From positions 2,232,001 to 2,296,000 of the forward strand of contig OY760624.1 of NCBI GenBank assembly GCA_963663775.1: a stretch of 64,000 nt of DNA, read 5' to 3'. This DNA comes from G963663775 sp963663775 (GTDB taxonomy: Bacteria > Bacillota > Clostridia > Oscillospirales > Butyricicoccaceae). Below the pieces are notes generated by a model. The model made no database searches, was not told the DNA's origin, and saw nothing but the letters and a program-made list of their open reading frames with translations. Positions 8,943-18,531 of this stretch are shown here, piece by piece; positions within the stretch are counted from its first letter, which is position 1; each line of letters starts with the position of its first letter. Both the position numbers and the translations under genes were made by a program.

Positions 8943-9494
8943 ATGGTGTCAATTCGGAAAAAAGGTGCGGTTTATGGTGTGATTGCGCTGATGCTGTGCG
9001 TGGCGGTGTATTTGAACTGGAGCTATGTAAAAACACCGGATGAGCTGGTGGTGGCAGAGCAGGCAGACGGAGCTGCAGACAGCGTGGCGGTAGACGGCAC
9101 GGTGGCACAGGCGGCGGAAACGGCGGAGGTGGTTGCGCAGGATGACTATTTTGCACAATCCAGACTGTCCCGACAGAAAGCACGCGACGAAGCAATTGGA
9201 ATTTTAAAGGGGGCGGTGGAAAACGAAAGCACAGATGATAAAATGAAGCAGGAGAGTGAAGAAAAAATTTCAGCCATGGCGGAAAACGCTGTACAGGAAG
9301 CGAGCATTGAAAGCTTAATCAAAGCCAAGGGATATACCGAGGTGGTGGTGTTTATTGGAGCGGAAAGCGTGAATGTCGTGGTGCAGCCGCCAGAAGGTGG
9401 TTTGCAGGCAACTGATGTTTCTAAAATCAAAGATATTATTCTGTCGGAAACCTCTGCCAGCGCAGAGCAGATTAAAATTGTAGAGGCGGCATAG
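8943..9494 (+). CDS. spoIIIAH: Stage III sporulation protein AH
   Basis: SpoIIIAH is the mother-cell partner of forespore SpoIIQ in the feeding-tube complex. The 183-residue protein starts with a transmembrane helix (AVYGVIALMLCVAVYLNW), has an acidic Ala/Val-rich linker, and then the ring-forming domain. That domain contains SRLSRQKARDEAIGILK and the C-terminal VVVQPPEGGL. ATG 8943 is 8 nt after GGAGG (8930-8934). It is the last gene of the operon. No clear terminator follows, and the next 226 nt lack a gene; SpoIIQ is not in the window. Confidence 0.94.
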   Translation: MVSIRKKGAVYGVIALMLCVAVYLNWSYVKTPDELVVAEQADGAADSVAVDGTVAQAAETAEVVAQDDYFAQSRLSRQKARDEAIGILKGAVENESTDDKMKQESEEKISAMAENAVQEASIESLIKAKGYTEVVVFIGAESVNVVVQPPEGGLQATDVSKIKDIILSETSASAEQIKIVEAA

Positions 9495-9720
9495 CAAGTC
9501 GGAAAAGCAGTTTGTGTATTTTGGATGAACCACGGCAGCAAATTGACAAAAAAAGAGAATCTATTTGAAAAATGTGATAGAATAAGAGCAAGAAATATTT
9601 ACTTGTTTCCAAAAAGATGATAAACTATGGTAGATAGAAATTTGTAGATTTCTGTTTTGTTTAAGAATGATATGTAGTATGAGGGAATCATTCAGTTACT
9701 TTGCTGCCGGAGGTCAATTT

Positions 9721-11172
9721 ATGCGCTATATCGGGCTGAATATGGCAAAAGCGGGTATGAAATTAGCATATCCGATTTTTGATTCAAATAATCGAGTGTT
9801 GCTTGGGGTACAAACAATACTCAAGCAGGAGCATATTCGGAAGTTGGAGGAACGTGGCTTCGCAGGCATTTATATAGAGGACGAGCTTTCCAAGGATATT
9901 TTTATCGAAGAATCAGTGCCGAGGGAACTGAAAAATTTGGGCATCAAGGCACTGCAGAGTCAAGATATTGATGCGGCTTTGCAGGTTTCTGCGAAAATTG
10001 CAGAGCAATTGATGAAAAATGCGGAATTTTCATTGGATTTGGTGGACTTGCGCTCGTTTGACGATTATACGTATAAGCACTCTGTAAATGTCTGCGTGCT
10101 TTCCACCGTCGTTGGGATTGGCATGGGGCTGTCCCTCAAAGAATTGCTGTATCTGAGTGCGGCAGCATTGCTGCACGACATTGGAAAGCTGCAAATCAAT
10201 CCGGATATTTTAAATAAGAAAGACCGGTTATCGCCGGAGGAATATGCTGTGGTCAAGCAGCATTCGGAAAGCGCCTACCAAATCCTGCGCGGAAAAGTGG
10301 AAGTGGCAGGCGAAATCTGTCAAGCGGTGCTGTATCACCATGAAAATGAGGATGGAAGCGGATACCCCAGCGGATTGAAAAGCGAGGCGATTCCGGTGTT
10401 CTCCAAAATCATTCATGTGGTGGATGTGTATGATGCGCTGACATCCAGACGCCCATACAAAAAACCATATGCGATTTCAGAATCCATTGAATATTTGATG
10501 GGCGGCTGCGGCAGCTTCTTTGACAATCAGGTGGTAGAAGTGTTTATGAAGGCGGTGCCCGTCTATCCAAAGGGCACGTTGGTGGAGGTTTCGGACGGCA
10601 GAGCTGCGCTTGTGGTCAAAAACACCAACAATCCCATGCGTCCGCAGATTCGATTCGAGGACGGCACCGATGTGGATTTGAACCAAGATGCAGAATATCG
10701 CAGCATCACGATTGCACAAACGACAGAGGTGGAGCTGGATTTCAGTGACCCTACCTTGGAGCAGAACGAGGTAAATCCATCCGATGACCGCAAAACGATT
10801 TTGATTGTGGACGACATGGTGGCAATTTTGAAGAGCATGCAGGCCATTGTGGAAAAGGAATATCGTGTGATTTTGGCAAAGTCGGGCGTGCAGGCAGTGA
10901 AATATTTGCAGAATGACAACAATACCTTTCCGGATTTGATTCTGATGGATATTGATATGCCGGAGATGGACGGGATTGAAACCGTGCATAAAATTCATAC
11001 GGAAATCAATGAAGCCATCCCCATCATCTTTTTGACGGCGATTAAAGACCGTGAAGTCGTGATTGCCAGCAGTGCGTCCAAGGCGAAAGATTATATTGTG
11101 AAGCCCTGCAAACCGCTGTATATGATGGAGCGAATTCATGCAGCATTGGAAGGAAGTAGGTGTGCACGTTGA
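9721..11172 (+). CDS. HD-GYP phosphodiesterase with C-terminal receiver domain
   Basis: The 483-residue protein has a short N-terminal domain (1-115), then an HD-GYP domain with H152-D153 (HDIGK), H206-H207 and the GYP loop GSGYPSG. A linker leads to a C-terminal receiver domain with D410 in LMDIDMPEMDG and the conserved Lys in YIVKPCK. HD-GYP domains hydrolyse c-di-GMP to pGpG or GMP, and all metal-site signatures I can check are present, so an active enzyme is likely. A receiver at the C-terminus is the reverse of the usual RpfG order. The start is ATG 9721, after GGAGGT (9709-9714). The hybrid kinase downstream overlaps by 13 nt. Confidence 0.93.
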   Translation: MRYIGLNMAKAGMKLAYPIFDSNNRVLLGVQTILKQEHIRKLEERGFAGIYIEDELSKDIFIEESVPRELKNLGIKALQSQDIDAALQVSAKIAEQLMKNAEFSLDLVDLRSFDDYTYKHSVNVCVLSTVVGIGMGLSLKELLYLSAAALLHDIGKLQINPDILNKKDRLSPEEYAVVKQHSESAYQILRGKVEVAGEICQAVLYHHENEDGSGYPSGLKSEAIPVFSKIIHVVDVYDALTSRRPYKKPYAISESIEYLMGGCGSFFDNQVVEVFMKAVPVYPKGTLVEVSDGRAALVVKNTNNPMRPQIRFEDGTDVDLNQDAEYRSITIAQTTEVELDFSDPTLEQNEVNPSDDRKTILIVDDMVAILKSMQAIVEKEYRVILAKSGVQAVKYLQNDNNTFPDLILMDIDMPEMDGIETVHKIHTEINEAIPIIFLTAIKDREVVIASSASKAKDYIVKPCKPLYMMERIHAALEGSRCAR

Positions 11173-13985
11173 TTTGGACAGTGCGTGTCCTCTATGTGTT
11201 GATTGCATATGTGTTTTGCAGGCTGTTGTTTCCATGGAAAAGTGGCACCGAGGAAGGAAAAGAGCTGTCGGTTGCGCTTTCCTTCCTGCTTCTGTACGCC
11301 ATAGGCAATGTCATGGAACTGCTTTGCCAGACACAGGAAGCGGCAATGCTTGCCATGCAGATAGCAAGCATTGCCCTGCTACAGGCGATGGGCGCAACGG
11401 CGCTGTTTGTGCAGCGCTATATCCGTGTGCGTATTCCAAAATTGATTTTGCTTGCCGCAGTGGCGGTGCATTTGGCGGTGGTGTCAGTGTTGCTGACCAG
11501 TTCCAGTCACACATGGTATGCAAAAAAGGTGTGGATGGTGCATGGCGGGACGTATGCTTATGTGCAAATCCTGCCGAATGTCTTTGCATACCTGCATCAG
11601 GCACTGATTTTGGTATATGCGCTGTTTATTCCAGCGGCAGTGCTGTATTTTTTTCATGCGGAAAAAAATCGATTTGCGGCGCATAAGGTGCGCAGCGCAC
11701 TGATGCAAATGGTGCTGCTGCTGCCGATTGCGGCATATAGCATGGATTGGTGGGGCGGACTCAAGCCGTATTTACTGCTGCCAGTGGGACTGTTGCTTGC
11801 CATCGAAACGCTGTTTTGGCTGATTCGTAAAAATCGAAATGTTGAGATGCTGCAGCACGCAAAGGACTGCAGTTTAGATACGTTGGAGCAGGCGATTTTG
11901 TTGGTTGACAATCGACACCATACGCTATATAGCAATGCAGCGGCGAAAAAACTGATGCGTGCCGTGGATAAACCCACCGGACAGCTGCTGCTGCGGCATA
12001 CAGAGAGTGGCGAGCTGACGATAGGCGAGCGGCACTATGGGCGGAAAATCACCCCTATCTATGATAACGGTGTGCGCATTGGTGTATCCATTTGGATCCA
12101 TGACACTACAGAAACCCATCAAATGATGCAGCGGCTGATTGCATGCAGAGATGAAGCAGATCAGGCAAATCAAGCCAAAAGTGAAATTCTGGCAGATACC
12201 AGCCATGAAATTAAAACACCGATGAATGCAATTATTGGAATGAGTGAAATTGCACTGCGGAAAAACATGAGCGATGATTTGCGGCAGAATATTCAAACTA
12301 TTCATCATGCAGGAAAAATGCTGCTGAATATGGTCAATCATCTTTTGGACATTTCCAAGATTGAAACCGGCAATATGGTGCTACAGGAAAAGGAATATCA
12401 TCTGGACAGCGTGCTGTTTGATGTTTCCATGCTGGCATCGGCGGACCTTTACGACAGACCCATTCAATATTCCATGCAGGTGCAGAAAAATGTTCCGAAT
12501 GGATTGGTGGGCGATTCAGTGCGTGTGAAAGAAATTCTGGTGAATCTGCTTGGAAATGCTGCAAAGTATACCGAAAAAGGCGAAGTCAAGCTTACGGTGC
12601 GCTACAAAAATGATCCGCAGGGCGCAAGGATTCAATTTGAAGTGGCAGATACCGGCATTGGCATCTTGCAAGAGGACTTAGAGCAGATTTTCAAGCCCTA
12701 TCGGCAGGTGACACCAGAGCAGGATATCAAAAGCAATGGTGTGGGTCTGGGGCTTTCTATCGTGAAGCAATTGGTGGAGATGATGCAAGGTTCGATTCAA
12801 GTGGAAAGTGAGTATGGCAAAGGGTCAACGTTTCAGGTGGAAATTCTGCAAAAGGTGTTTGACATGCAGCCGGCAGAATTACAGGAGATTCCCGAAGAAG
12901 AACGTATTCTGCACGATGCGCAAGAGCATGCGTCAATGCGCCATCAGCCAATTCTATTTCCAGAGGCACGCATTTTAATTGTCGATGATATGGAGATGAA
13001 TCTGCAGGTGGCGGAAGGGCTGCTCAAGCCCTATCAAGTGCGGGTGTATTGTGCCGAGAGTGGAAAAAAAGCCATCGAAATGATATTGGAAAATCAATAT
13101 GACCTCGTGCTGATGGACTATAAAATGCTGGATATGGACGGCATTGAGGCAGTGCAAACCATCCGTCAAACCGAAAATGTGGAAAATCAAACACTGCCGA
13201 TTGTGGCATTGACAGCCAATACGACTAAAATATGGAAAGACTTTCTGATTGCAAAGGGGTTTACGGATTTTCTGGAAAAACCCATTCAAGTGGCGGAGTT
13301 GGAGCAGGTGCTGGTGAAGCTGCTGTCAAAGCCGACAAACGAATCCGAAAATTGGGTTTTACCTGAAAGTTTTGTACAATTGGTGCAAAAGGGTATTGAT
13401 ACCGTGCTCGGCTTGAAGCAATGCGGCGGAAAATGGGACAATTATCAAAATATTTTGTATACATATCTCAAAGAAACCAAACGCATGTTGGCAGAGCTTC
13501 CGCAGGATTTGGAAACTGATATTGATAAGTTTGCGATGAAGGTGCATGGAATCAAAGGCGCAAGCCGTATCATTGGGGCGCTGCAGCTGGGGGTTGCCGC
13601 AGAAGAGATTGAGCAGAGTGCAAAGCAGGGAAACATTGAACAAGCGCAGACGTTGTTTCCTGCCTTTGCAGAGCAAACACAATCGATTTTGCAGACGCTG
13701 GAGCAGGCGTTATCTGCGGTTTCTGTGCACAAGGAAGTGCCTGAAAAAGCGGAGCATGCCCCGCCGCTGGATCGTGCTTGGTGGGAACAGCTGCTGACGG
13801 CGGTGCAGCAGTATGATTTGCAGACCGCACAGGCACTTTTGCAGGAAGCTGCTGTAAGGCAATGCAGTGACATTGAAACAGCGTATGTACATCAACTGGA
13901 GGAGCTGTTGGATGCGGTGGAATATGAAGCCGCACAAACCATCATTGAGCAGCAGCTGCATGACACAGAGGACAGCAGCCATTGA
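11160..13985 (+). CDS. 7TM hybrid histidine kinase with REC and HPt domains
   Basis: The 941-residue membrane sensor begins with seven or so hydrophobic helices (about 1-225), like the 7TM histidine-kinase input module, then a PAS-like segment (about 235-320). The HisKA domain has phospho-acceptor H349 (SHEIKTPMNAIIGM), and the HATPase shows NLLGNAAKYTEKG, DTGIGI and NGVGLGLSIVK. A receiver follows with D653, then an HPt domain with H796 (VHGIKGASRIIGA). A helical C-terminal tail of about 120 residues is unassigned. The GTG start lies within the end of the HD-GYP gene, so the two are co-translated. I infer a phosphorelay H349 to D653 to H796 to D410 of the HD-GYP protein. The input signal is unknown. 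Confidence 0.92.
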   Translation: MCTLIWTVRVLYVLIAYVFCRLLFPWKSGTEEGKELSVALSFLLLYAIGNVMELLCQTQEAAMLAMQIASIALLQAMGATALFVQRYIRVRIPKLILLAAVAVHLAVVSVLLTSSSHTWYAKKVWMVHGGTYAYVQILPNVFAYLHQALILVYALFIPAAVLYFFHAEKNRFAAHKVRSALMQMVLLLPIAAYSMDWWGGLKPYLLLPVGLLLAIETLFWLIRKNRNVEMLQHAKDCSLDTLEQAILLVDNRHHTLYSNAAAKKLMRAVDKPTGQLLLRHTESGELTIGERHYGRKITPIYDNGVRIGVSIWIHDTTETHQMMQRLIACRDEADQANQAKSEILADTSHEIKTPMNAIIGMSEIALRKNMSDDLRQNIQTIHHAGKMLLNMVNHLLDISKIETGNMVLQEKEYHLDSVLFDVSMLASADLYDRPIQYSMQVQKNVPNGLVGDSVRVKEILVNLLGNAAKYTEKGEVKLTVRYKNDPQGARIQFEVADTGIGILQEDLEQIFKPYRQVTPEQDIKSNGVGLGLSIVKQLVEMMQGSIQVESEYGKGSTFQVEILQKVFDMQPAELQEIPEEERILHDAQEHASMRHQPILFPEARILIVDDMEMNLQVAEGLLKPYQVRVYCAESGKKAIEMILENQYDLVLMDYKMLDMDGIEAVQTIRQTENVENQTLPIVALTANTTKIWKDFLIAKGFTDFLEKPIQVAELEQVLVKLLSKPTNESENWVLPESFVQLVQKGIDTVLGLKQCGGKWDNYQNILYTYLKETKRMLAELPQDLETDIDKFAMKVHGIKGASRIIGALQLGVAAEEIEQSAKQGNIEQAQTLFPAFAEQTQSILQTLEQALSAVSVHKEVPEKAEHAPPLDRAWWEQLLTAVQQYDLQTAQALLQEAAVRQCSDIETAYVHQLEELLDAVEYEAAQTIIEQQLHDTEDSSH

Positions 13986-14004
13986 CGCAGACCGATAGAC
14001 AAAT

Positions 14005-14043
14005 GAGGGGGGGCAAATCGAGAGGTTTGCTCTCCTCTTTTTT
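14005..14043 (+). terminator. Terminator after the hybrid kinase
   Basis: GAGGGGGGGCAAA pairs with TTTGCTCTCCTC across an 8-nt loop, with G-U wobbles, and T-rich sequence follows. It ends the HD-GYP/kinase transcript. Confidence 0.85.
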
Positions 14044-14101
14044 GTTTACAAAAAAAGGCGTACTCATTTCAAAGGACGCTATTCCAATGGCTTTAAATTT
14101 A

Positions 14102-14110
14102 TGTTATACT
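14102..14110 (+). promoter_or_regulatory. Extended -10 promoter for cdaA
   Basis: TGT then TATACT forms an extended -10 element (TATACT at 14105-14110). The -35 region, TTCCAA at 14082-14087 with 17-bp spacing, is weak, as is common with extended -10 promoters. It lies between the kinase terminator and the cdaA ribosome site. Confidence 0.6.
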
Positions 14111-14175
14111 AGGATAGAAAAAATGTAGCAGAATTTGTGCTGTGTAAATTGTTGAAGTTGAATAGGAAGAGGTTC

Positions 14176-15033
14176 ATGGAATTACTGAATTCTTTATTGC
14201 AATATGTGCATTGGATTGCATTGTCAGATTTGATTGATATTCTTATCATGAGTTATCTGATTTATAAAGTGATGGACTTGCTGCGGGATACCAGTGCAGA
14301 GCGCTTGGTAAAGGGCATTGTGGTCATTATCTTTATCATGCAGGTGGCAAAATTGACCCACTTAAATACGGTGAGCTATGTGCTGAATAGCACGCTGACC
14401 ATTGGCGTGACGGCACTGGTGATTATCTTTCAGCCGGAATTGCGCCGTATGCTGGAACAAATCGGCAAGGGCAAGATGGTGTCTGGATTTTTGCAGAACA
14501 AAGACGACGAAATCTCCTTTACAGAAGCGGCAATCATACAGGTGCGCAGTGCATGCGAGAGCATGGCACGTGAAAAAATTGGTGCGCTGATTGTATTTGA
14601 ACGAGAAGAAAAGCTAAACGAAATTGTGAAAAACGGCACATATGTGAATGCAAACACCAGTTCTGAGCTGGTACGCAATATTTTTTATCCAAAATCACCC
14701 TTGCATGATGGTGCAATGGTGATGCGCAACGGGCGTATCGTGGCGGCGGGCTGTGTATTGCCGTTGTCCGGAAATTATTCCTTGAGCAAGGATTTGGGAA
14801 CCCGCCATCGTGCAGCGGTTGGTATGAGTGAAACGTCAGATAGCGTTTTGGTGGTGGTTTCAGAGGAAACAGGCGCAATTTCTGTTGCAATCGGTGGTAT
14901 GCTCAAGCGTCCGCTAACCCCGGAAACCTTGGAAAAGGTCCTTCGTGCCGAATTGATGCGTGCGGAAGAAAAAGAAGAAAAGCATGTGCATGCATTGAAG
15001 AAATGGAAACGGAAGGCAGGGAAGTCGAAGTGA
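14176..15033 (+). CDS. cdaA: Diadenylate cyclase CdaA
   Basis: CdaA makes the essential second messenger c-di-AMP from two ATP at the membrane. The 285-residue protein has three N-terminal transmembrane helices (about 10-80) and a DAC catalytic domain with the DGA motif at D178 and the RHR motif at R210-R212. Both match active cyclases. I chose ATG 14176 because AGGAAGAGG at 14164-14172 precedes it; an upstream in-frame GTG at 14137 adds a basic stretch that CdaA proteins lack. The CdaR gene overlaps the stop codon. The usual third partner, glmM, is not next to them. Confidence 0.95.
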   Translation: MELLNSLLQYVHWIALSDLIDILIMSYLIYKVMDLLRDTSAERLVKGIVVIIFIMQVAKLTHLNTVSYVLNSTLTIGVTALVIIFQPELRRMLEQIGKGKMVSGFLQNKDDEISFTEAAIIQVRSACESMAREKIGALIVFEREEKLNEIVKNGTYVNANTSSELVRNIFYPKSPLHDGAMVMRNGRIVAAGCVLPLSGNYSLSKDLGTRHRAAVGMSETSDSVLVVVSEETGAISVAIGGMLKRPLTPETLEKVLRAELMRAEEKEEKHVHALKKWKRKAGKSK

Positions 15034-16397
15034 AACATTTTTTTCAACGACACGATATTTGGTCTAAAATGCTTTCTGTGATGATTGCGATTGCGCTGTG
15101 GGGCTTTGTTGTCAATGAAGAAGACAGCTTGGAGCGTACAGTACGCTATACAATCCCTGTTACACTGTCGGGGCAGCAGCAATTGCTGCAAGAGCATTCC
15201 ATGGCTGTCATTGCGGGACAGGACAGCAAGGTTGTACTTACGGTAACCGGAACCAATCCGAATATTATTAAGCTGACAGCAGATGATTTTACGGTGACAG
15301 TAGATGTTTCTGATTTGACAGAGGCGAAAACGTACAGCAATGTTCCGTATCAGGTTTCGCTGCCGGCGACCAGCCCAAGCTTGCAGCTGAAATCTTCACA
15401 GCCGAGTAATGTCACGCTGACAACAGATGTGATGACGACCAAAGAGGTGCCTGTGCAGGCGGTGTGCGCAGAAAGTGCGCCGGAAGGCTATTTGTATGCA
15501 ACACCGAGCGTTTCGAAGGATACGCTGGAGGTCTATGGGCCGGAAAGTGTGCTGCAAACCATTGAAGATGCCTATGTGTCGGTGCCAATGAATAACGCCA
15601 CAACCGATGTTTCGGAAGACTGTGTATTTGAACTGCAGGACGCAGAAGGAAAGCCGGTGGACACCACATATCTGCAAACAGAGGAAACCTCCGTGCAGGC
15701 AAATGTGAATGTTTATAAAATTGCGACCGTTCCGCTGAAAGTGACGCTCAAACCAAGCGCACAAATTACGGAGGATATGGCAACCGTGACCATAGACCCA
15801 GTCAGTGTGCAGGTGTATGGCAAAAAAAGCGTCATAGACAATTTGGAGAGCATTGCCGTGGGAGCGTTGGATTTGGGCAGTGAACAGACTGGTGCGCAGA
15901 TTACAAAGCCGATTTTGCTGCCGAGTGGCGTGTATTTGATGAGCGGTCAGCCAAGTCAAGCCAAAATCACCTTGCAAATCGATGGGATTGCGACCAGAAC
16001 GGTCAATATCAGCAATATTACGCTGGTGGACATCAACGCCAACGAAACCAAACCAGACATTGCACTGGGTACGCAGAGTGTACAAGTGACTCTACGGGGC
16101 AAAACCAGCAGTCTAAATGCGCTGTCTGTGGACGATATTCTGGTCAGTGCGCAATTTGATTCGTCTGTGTTAGGGGCGGGTACACACGATGTTGCGTTGT
16201 CTGTATCTGTCAAAACCTCGGAAGTGACGATTGTGGAGCATACAAAGGTGGCGCAAGTTATCATTTCGGATGGGACGAATCCGATTGCAGTCGATGGTGT
16301 GCCGCAAAATGACATACCCATCACGGATGTGCAGCCTGCAGAAGATGCAAACGCCGCCAGCGAAAACCAAGGAATAGAAACGGAGGCCGTACAGTGA
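15030..16397 (+). CDS. cdaR: CdaR, YbbR-domain regulator of CdaA
   Basis: CdaR is a single-pass membrane protein whose extracytoplasmic YbbR repeats modulate CdaA. The 455-residue product has an N-terminal helix (MLSVMIAIALWGFVV), then about four repeated beta-rich units with the recurring pattern of T/V-x-V-x-V followed by YGP/YGK, for example VYGPESVL and VYGKKSVI. A Pro/Asn/Glu-rich tail ends it. GTG 15030 overlaps the cdaA stop (GTGA), and translation from there gives a short basic N-terminus before the helix, as in homologues. An earlier in-frame ATG at 15003 is possible but lies deep inside cdaA. Confidence 0.93.
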   Translation: MKHFFQRHDIWSKMLSVMIAIALWGFVVNEEDSLERTVRYTIPVTLSGQQQLLQEHSMAVIAGQDSKVVLTVTGTNPNIIKLTADDFTVTVDVSDLTEAKTYSNVPYQVSLPATSPSLQLKSSQPSNVTLTTDVMTTKEVPVQAVCAESAPEGYLYATPSVSKDTLEVYGPESVLQTIEDAYVSVPMNNATTDVSEDCVFELQDAEGKPVDTTYLQTEETSVQANVNVYKIATVPLKVTLKPSAQITEDMATVTIDPVSVQVYGKKSVIDNLESIAVGALDLGSEQTGAQITKPILLPSGVYLMSGQPSQAKITLQIDGIATRTVNISNITLVDINANETKPDIALGTQSVQVTLRGKTSSLNALSVDDILVSAQFDSSVLGAGTHDVALSVSVKTSEVTIVEHTKVAQVIISDGTNPIAVDGVPQNDIPITDVQPAEDANAASENQGIETEAVQ

Positions 16398-17983
16398 GCT
16401 TGATGGTATCTGGCATTCGTCTTCCGTTTGATGTGCCGGAGGAGCAAGCGATTGCAGAAGCAAAGCGGCAATGCGGGCTATCCGCCGAAGCTTGCACGGC
16501 ATCAATCTATCGGCAGTCGATTGATGCACGCCATGGGCGCATTGACAAGGTGTACTCCATTTGTGTGGAGGGTATTTTGGAAGAAACCGCATTTGCGGAA
16601 AAATTGAATCGCTCCAATGTGCGTGTGCGGGAGATGCAGCTGGCAGAAGTGCCTTCCGGCAAGCAAAAGCTGCTGCATCGTCCGGTGATTGTCGGCGCAG
16701 GACCTGCCGGTCTTTTTGCAGCATATATGTTGGCAAAGCGTGGATATGCACCGATTCTTTTGGAGCGTGGTGAGGCGATAGAGCAGCGGGATGCTGCGGT
16801 AGATGCGTTTTTTCAGGATGGCATCTTTTGTACACAATCCAATGTGCAATTCGGCGAAGGCGGTGCCGGCACCTATTCGGATGGCAAATTGACAACACGC
16901 ATCCATGACGCCAGATGCGAAAGCGTTTTGCAGACGCTGGTGCAGCATGGTGCACCAGAACTGATTTTGCAGCAGGCAAAGCCGCATATTGGCACCGATG
17001 TTTTGAAACAAGTGGTAGTTGCCATGCGGAAAGAAGTGATTTCGAATGGCGGTTCGGTGCATTTTCGCACACAGGTGACCGATTTTTGTATGCAAGACGG
17101 CAGCCTGTGCGGTGTTATTGCAGATGGACAGGCGATTGCCTGCGAGCAGGCGATTTTGGCGATTGGACACAGTGCACGAGATACGTTTCAGACCTTGCAA
17201 AACCGTGAGATTGCCATTATACCAAAGGCGTTTTCCGTGGGGGCACGCATTGAGCATTTGCAGGAAGATGTTGACCGCATGCTTTATGGAAAATTTGCAG
17301 GACATCCTGCCCTGCCGCCCGCAGAATATACTCTCTCACATCGTACAGAACAACGTGCTTGCTATTCCTTTTGTATGTGTCCGGGCGGGCATGTGGTTGC
17401 GGCACAAAGTGAAGCGGAAAGCATTGTGACCAATGGGATGAGTTATCACGCCAGAAATGGAAAAAATGCAAATGCGGCGATTGTGGTTTCAGTGAATCCT
17501 TCGGATTTTGCGGCAGGGGGCGACCCGTTGAGCGGCATTGCATTCCAACGGTCTATTGAACAGCTGGCATGGAAAAAAACCAAAACATATGCGGCGCCAT
17601 GCCAATTGGTAGGCGATTTTTTGCAGGCACGCCCCACAAAGACCTTAGGAAAGGTACAACCGACCTATCCGCAAGGTGTGATGCCAGGGCAGATGGAGGA
17701 CTGTCTGCCGCCATATGTCACAGACGCCATGCGCAATGGACTGCAGGTGTTTGGCAGAAAAATGCGTGGATTCGACGATGCAGAAGCCTTGCTCACCGCA
17801 CCGGAAACTCGAACCTCCTCGCCTATACGAATTGTGCGGCAGACAAACCTGTGCAGCGAAACCGTGCAAGGGTTGTATCCTTGCGGGGAAGGTGCGGGAT
17901 ATGCAGGTGGAATCATGTCCGCTGCGGTGGACGGTGTGCGGGTGGCAGAGCAAATCATCGGAGTGTATGCACCGATGCAATAA
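16394..17983 (+). CDS. FAD-dependent oxidoreductase (COG2509-like)
   Basis: The 529-residue protein has an N-terminal domain of about 95 residues, then a dinucleotide-binding loop GAGPAGLFAA near residue 100. The characteristic NVQFGEGGAGTYSDGKL comes near residue 155, and the C-terminal FAD motif GEGAGYAGGIMSAAVDG near residue 505. This matches the uncharacterised NAD(FAD)-utilising dehydrogenase family that is widespread in Clostridia; its substrate is unknown. The GTG start overlaps the cdaR stop, with GGAGG at 16382-16386. Co-translation with a c-di-AMP regulator does not by itself show a link to that messenger. Confidence 0.9.
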   Translation: MSLMVSGIRLPFDVPEEQAIAEAKRQCGLSAEACTASIYRQSIDARHGRIDKVYSICVEGILEETAFAEKLNRSNVRVREMQLAEVPSGKQKLLHRPVIVGAGPAGLFAAYMLAKRGYAPILLERGEAIEQRDAAVDAFFQDGIFCTQSNVQFGEGGAGTYSDGKLTTRIHDARCESVLQTLVQHGAPELILQQAKPHIGTDVLKQVVVAMRKEVISNGGSVHFRTQVTDFCMQDGSLCGVIADGQAIACEQAILAIGHSARDTFQTLQNREIAIIPKAFSVGARIEHLQEDVDRMLYGKFAGHPALPPAEYTLSHRTEQRACYSFCMCPGGHVVAAQSEAESIVTNGMSYHARNGKNANAAIVVSVNPSDFAAGGDPLSGIAFQRSIEQLAWKKTKTYAAPCQLVGDFLQARPTKTLGKVQPTYPQGVMPGQMEDCLPPYVTDAMRNGLQVFGRKMRGFDDAEALLTAPETRTSSPIRIVRQTNLCSETVQGLYPCGEGAGYAGGIMSAAVDGVRVAEQIIGVYAPMQ

Positions 17984-18052
17984 GAAGCGGAATGGCGGTT
18001 TTTCGTCCTTAGGATATGGATCTGCATACAGATAAAGAAAGGGTGCTTTACG

Positions 18053-18469
18053 ATGCAGCAAACAGGAATTGTAACGAAAATATTACCCAAGCAGCTTGCA
18101 GAAATTGAAGTGGTTCGGCAAAGTGCTTGCGGACACGATTGCTCAAAATGCGGTGGCGGTTGCTTGGAGGTGTCTGGGCGCATCACAGCACAGGCACATA
18201 ATCCAATTGGTGCGGCGGTGGGTGACCGTGTGCAAATCGAAGGAGAAACCAAAAAAGTTTTTCGGGCGGCATTGATTGTTTATATTGTTCCGTTTGTTTT
18301 GCTGTTTTTGGCATATGGATTGGCGAATGTACATGGATTTTCGGAGAATATGAGTATTTTATGCGGTGCCGGTGGATTTGTCTTAGGAGTGCTGTTATCC
18401 ATTGCATATAACCATAAGATACATCGGGAACAGTCCATTGTGTTTGTGATTACGAAACGCTTTGAATAA
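18053..18469 (+). CDS. RseC/SoxR-reducing-system-like membrane protein
   Basis: The 138-residue protein has an N-terminal domain with a four-cysteine cluster (CGHDCSKCGGGC, residues about 26-37) and two transmembrane helices (ALIVYIVPFVLLFLAYGLA and ILCGAGGFVLGVLLSIAY). This is the layout of the RseC/MucC family, whose members include a component of the SoxR-reducing system in enterobacteria and, in Clostridia, often accompany Rnf-type redox complexes. No rnf genes are visible here. It follows the FAD protein by 69 nt and is probably in the same transcript; both look redox-related. The metal or cluster bound by the four Cys is not known. Confidence 0.88.
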   Translation: MQQTGIVTKILPKQLAEIEVVRQSACGHDCSKCGGGCLEVSGRITAQAHNPIGAAVGDRVQIEGETKKVFRAALIVYIVPFVLLFLAYGLANVHGFSENMSILCGAGGFVLGVLLSIAYNHKIHREQSIVFVITKRFE

Positions 18470-18531
18470 AGCGTTTTGAAGCCATCGGCACACAGCGAGA
18501 TTTTACAGGAAATTTTCAAATGAACCGAAAT

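Noticed and set aside
9543..9583. TTGACA at 9543-9548 with TAGAAT at 9578-9583 before the HD-GYP gene.
   Set aside because: The spacer is 29 bp, far too long, and no -10 lies at 17 bp.
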